A program made the position numbers and the translations under genes. Source: Calothrix sp. FI2-JRJ7 (GTDB taxonomy: Bacteria; Cyanobacteriota; Cyanobacteriia; Cyanobacteriales; Nostocaceae). From it: 64,000 bases of DNA. Shown in pieces: positions 61,649 to 64,000 of this stretch. The stretch is from NCBI GenBank assembly GCA_019359675.1, contig JAHHGX010000091.1:372001-436000 (forward strand). Direction: 5' to 3'. Numbering within the stretch: the stretch's first letter is position 1; each line of letters begins with the position of its first letter. The notes under the pieces are model-generated. The model was given only the letters and a program-made list of their open reading frames with translations. It was not told the origin of the DNA and did no database searches.

Positions 61649-62004
61649 TGCCTCAAGGTAATTTAACTTATCGACGTGGAGAGATACGTTTTTGTAAACT
61701 TGACCCAACAGTAGGTACAAAATTACGAAAGACACGCTCTTGCCTAATTGTTCAGAACGATATAATGAATCAGCACGGTTCATTAACAATTGTAATGCCA
61801 TTCAGACCAGGAAGTAAAAAGGCGCCTTACATTGTTAATATTGTAGCATCTGCTATGAATAGTTTAGACCAAGACTGTTACATTGATGTTGGACAAATTC
61901 GTAGTATTGATAATAGCCGAGTTCTTGGCTTAGTAGGAGTGTTGGAAGAAGAATATTGGGAATCGATTCGTACTGCATTAAACATAGTACTTGAATTTTC
62001 TTGA
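61648..62004 (+). CDS. MazF/PemK-family toxin
   Basis: 118 residues. Family pattern: RRGEIRFCKLDPTVGTKLRK (R-G-E-I, then G-x-E/K-x-x-K-x-R-P-like stretch KLRKTRSCLIVQND), TIVMPF, CYIDVGQIRSIDNSRVLGLV (the Q-I-R-x-I-D stretch) and the ending helix. MazF toxins are sequence-specific mRNA interferases. The overlap with the antitoxin gene and the complete length suggest a functional module, in contrast to the disrupted ParE-type locus at 13.2-13.9 kb. Confidence 0.92.
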   Translation: MPQGNLTYRRGEIRFCKLDPTVGTKLRKTRSCLIVQNDIMNQHGSLTIVMPFRPGSKKAPYIVNIVASAMNSLDQDCYIDVGQIRSIDNSRVLGLVGVLEEEYWESIRTALNIVLEFS

Positions 62005-62050
62005 TAAATTATTATTCTCAACAGTAGAGAGTAATAAAAATGTATAAAAA

Positions 62051-62074
62051 AAGCGCTTCACAGTGGAAGTGCTT
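62051..62074. terminator. terminator-like hairpin after the MazEF genes
   Basis: AAGCGCTTC pairs with GAAGTGCTT (one G-U pair) around a 6-base loop, 46 bases past the toxin stop and after an A run; on the plus strand it is followed by GTAATATATCG rather than a T run, so termination is likely but not certain. Confidence 0.55.
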
Positions 62075-62184
62075 GTAATATATCGATTTTTATGAGCTAT
62101 AACTTCCTTGCTCACCACAATTTGTCCAGAGGAAAATTTACACTGCTTATGCAGTTAGTTGAGGCAAAATCGCGCAAGCAGGCA

Positions 62185-62682
62185 TCAATCCTCAGCAGAT
62201 TGCTTGCTGCTCCAAAAAAGTTGAAGCGCTGACTCATCAAATATGTAAGCTGACTCACTATCACGAATCACCCGTTTACCAAGCCTAGGAAAAACGCCAA
62301 CATCTAAGCGTCCTGCTTCTCCACCTATAAGGTATACAAGGTCTTCATTGAATGGATTACGAAGGTGATGGGGTTGTTGGGGTAGCCCAAATCCCATGAA
62401 GTCTCCTGATTCAACTTCGTATTCTACATCTCCAATTTCCGCAATACCTCTACCTGACAATATGTAAACCCATTCCTCTTCATTATGGTGAGCATGATAA
62501 ATGAAAGATTCCTTACCCGCAGGCACACGAGCAATCGTCACACCAATGCGTTTAAGACCGACAGCACGCCCAAGGAAGCGTAAATAAATTTCTGAATTTG
62601 GATTAAGCGGATGATGAAACTCAAACGCATCCATTGAATTAATGTCAGATGCTTTCAGCAAAGAATGTTGTTCATCAGTCAT
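62185..62682 (-). CDS. cupin-domain protein
   Basis: 165 residues, ATG at 62682 with a TAGGAGGACAT ribosome site. One cupin barrel: motif 1 ESFIYHAHHNEEEWVYILSG (H-x-H-x4-E-x6-G) and motif 2 GDFMGFGLPQQPHHLRNP. The extra C-terminal helix (DVGVFPRLGKRVIRDSESAY) is a common extension of cyanobacterial cupins. Metal-binding is predicted; the enzymatic or sugar-binding role is unknown. Confidence 0.9.
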   Translation of the reverse strand: MTDEQHSLLKASDINSMDAFEFHHPLNPNSEIYLRFLGRAVGLKRIGVTIARVPAGKESFIYHAHHNEEEWVYILSGRGIAEIGDVEYEVESGDFMGFGLPQQPHHLRNPFNEDLVYLIGGEAGRLDVGVFPRLGKRVIRDSESAYIFDESALQLFWSSKQSAED

Positions 62683-62813
62683 TTTGATGTCCTCCTATCA
62701 AGACGTTAGGTCTGCTTATTTAATGGGTTGAGGTTTGATGAAATTATGCATTTATCAGGTTATTGCCATTTTGATAATGATAATATATTACTTACGCATT
62801 AACTGTGTATATT

Positions 62814-63521
62814 TTAGCTGTTTGTATTATAATTATATTTTGCATTAGCAAACAGTTTTCCAACCATTTCCGCGCGCGATGCAACGCCAAGTTTACGAAA
62901 CATTCTTTTTAAAGCTTGTTTGACAGAATTTTCTTGAATCCACAGTTCGGCGCCAATTTCCGCATTAGTTAATCCTTGTGCTACTAATTCAGCTATTTGA
63001 ATTTCGCGCGCTGTTAATTTATTAATTGCTAAATAATTTGATGAATTTGAATTTTTCGCTTGTAATTGCTTTGTTGCGAGCCAGGTTGACAAATGTAAAC
63101 TCATAGCAGTCAAATCGGCAATATTTCGAGAATCAAAAGGAGAGTCTTCGCGATTGCGTGTAAAGCCAACTCCTCCAATTAAATGGCCATTGCTAATAAT
63201 TGGTCCTGCCATAACATGTCCGTGGTCGCCGCGTGGGCATATATTATTCCAGACTCCAGGTGGTAATATTAATTCTTCGTGGACTGGTGCGTGATTTTCA
63301 ACTAAGTAACGTAAAACAGGATTATGTTCTACAGATAAAGCTAATTTGACAATCCTGGGAGTATTCTTGTTAATTAACGGCATTTCGCTTATGAAAAATA
63401 AACTTGAACGTTTTGCTGCAAAATATTGACCCGCTCTTATTTTGACGTACTGCTTCAAATCATACTCGTTACTGGCATTTTGAATCTCAGCTAGTAAAGA
63501 CTGCAACGTATTTAGCACCAT
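62814..63521 (-). CDS. LuxR-family regulator with GAF-like domain
   Basis: 235 residues. The N-terminal part (about 1-155) looks like a GAF-type sensor (YFAAKRSSLFFISEMP; GHVMAGPIISNGHLIGGVGF). Residues 168-230 are a LuxR helix-turn-helix: NKLTAREIQIAELVAQGLTN, AEIGAELWIQENSVKQALKR, MFRKLGVASRAEMV. It lacks a phospho-acceptor REC domain, so it is probably controlled by a ligand or light-type cue rather than a kinase. Divergent from the membrane gene at the right edge. Confidence 0.9.
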   Translation of the reverse strand: MVLNTLQSLLAEIQNASNEYDLKQYVKIRAGQYFAAKRSSLFFISEMPLINKNTPRIVKLALSVEHNPVLRYLVENHAPVHEELILPPGVWNNICPRGDHGHVMAGPIISNGHLIGGVGFTRNREDSPFDSRNIADLTAMSLHLSTWLATKQLQAKNSNSSNYLAINKLTAREIQIAELVAQGLTNAEIGAELWIQENSVKQALKRMFRKLGVASRAEMVGKLFANAKYNYNTNS

Positions 63522-63633
63522 AGGTCAAAGATTGTACACTTTCGAGGACTAGGCAAGAACAATTAGTCAACACTATATTAGCTTTAACTCACCGATGTTA
63601 CAACTTATCAGATTCTCAACAGAACTTTAACAT

Positions 63634-64000
63634 ATGACTATTAATCTAAGTAGTGGCGTGCAGACTACTAACTGGCGCCAACTTGGCTTTTACGTTTTAG
63701 CTCTACTTTTCAATCTTTGCTTAATTGCCCAAGTATTAACTGTTGGACTCGCGTACTTTTACAACCCTGAGTGGTGGAATACCCATGTTTTGCTAGTGCG
63801 TGGATATAGCTTACTGGCGCCAGTTATGCTTTTATGGGTGTTTCTTAGCCCATTTCCTCAACGAGTCCGAAAACTAACAGCAAGTATTCCCGTACTACTA
63901 GGATTGCAATTTATCACTATTTACCTGAAGTTACCTGTAAATGCAGGTGTATTACATCCACTAATTGGATTTTCACTATTTAACGTATCCACAACTTTAG
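63634..64000 (+). CDS. membrane protein, DUF6220-like (5' part)
   Basis: Starts at the ATG at 63634 and runs off the window; 122 codons visible. Four hydrophobic segments can be seen: LGFYVLALLFNLCLIAQVLT, WNTHVLLVRGYSLLAPVMLL, IPVLLGLQFITIYL and LHPLIGFSLFNVSTT. The layout (H-x7-G, late L-H-P-L-I-G) resembles small DUF6220 membrane proteins. Function unknown. Confidence 0.6.
   Translation, partial: MTINLSSGVQTTNWRQLGFYVLALLFNLCLIAQVLTVGLAYFYNPEWWNTHVLLVRGYSLLAPVMLLWVFLSPFPQRVRKLTASIPVLLGLQFITIYLKLPVNAGVLHPLIGFSLFNVSTTL

Overview
The window looks like chromosome of a filamentous, Nostocales-type cyanobacterium. The reasons are a large two-component and PAS kinase repertoire, an XisI protein, DUF1802 and cyanobacterial-type hypothetical proteins, a ParE/MazEF-rich background, a TPS filamentous-haemagglutinin exoprotein, an SLH protein, and many small intergenic palindromic repeats. 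The palindrome GGCGCC is extraordinarily frequent (about 115 copies by hand count, roughly one per 560 bases, nearly all in genes). The classical cyanobacterial HIP1 octamer GCGATCGC was not seen once, so GGCGCC seems to take the HIP role here. No rRNA, tRNA or CRISPR was seen.

Region 1-7.3 kb: the end of a Rieske/FAD oxidoreductase, a membrane protein, a DUF89 protein and PurU, followed by a zone of gene decay. This zone holds an MFS remnant, a methyltransferase remnant, a HAD hydrolase split by a 111-bp MITE, an intact PIG-L deacetylase, and an acyl-CoA dehydrogenase remnant fused in frame to a truncated RRXRR (IscB/IsrB-like) protein. Region 7.3-20.8 kb: small hypotheticals, an alpha/beta hydrolase, a SugE/Gdx-type SMR exporter, a Tat-exported molybdopterin oxidoreductase, a RelE/ParE toxin whose antitoxin gene is broken by a MITE with a 5-bp target duplication, and a 1912-residue secreted protein that joins nuclease, phytase, PhoD and RTX domains.

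Region 20.9-38.1 kb: dienelactone hydrolase, small acidic and Cys-rich proteins (one a possible RiPP precursor), a TpsA-like exoprotein, aldo/keto reductase, DUF1802, a STAND ATPase with broken Walker motifs, a fasciclin protein, an MGME1/Cas4-like nuclease, a polysaccharide flippase, and a Bax1-like (DUF790) nuclease and XPB-like helicase separated by an SLH protein. Region 38.6-46.9 kb: a signalling cluster (CHASE3-PAS kinase, REC-PAS kinase, Rcp1-type regulator, hybrid kinase, TPR protein).

Region 47.3-50.2 kb: a two-gene unit of a glycine-zipper protein and a membrane-anchored Hsp70/actin-like ATPase, the best candidate for an undescribed system. Region 50.4-64 kb: a mosaic of single enzymes: alpha/beta hydrolase, methyltransferases (one with a premature stop, one lacking its 5' end), kinases, DHFR-like reductase, Vat-type acetyltransferase, orphan XisI, aromatic amino acid permease, AraC and LuxR regulators, MazEF and a cupin. 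All function calls are read from protein sequence by eye; no database search was run.
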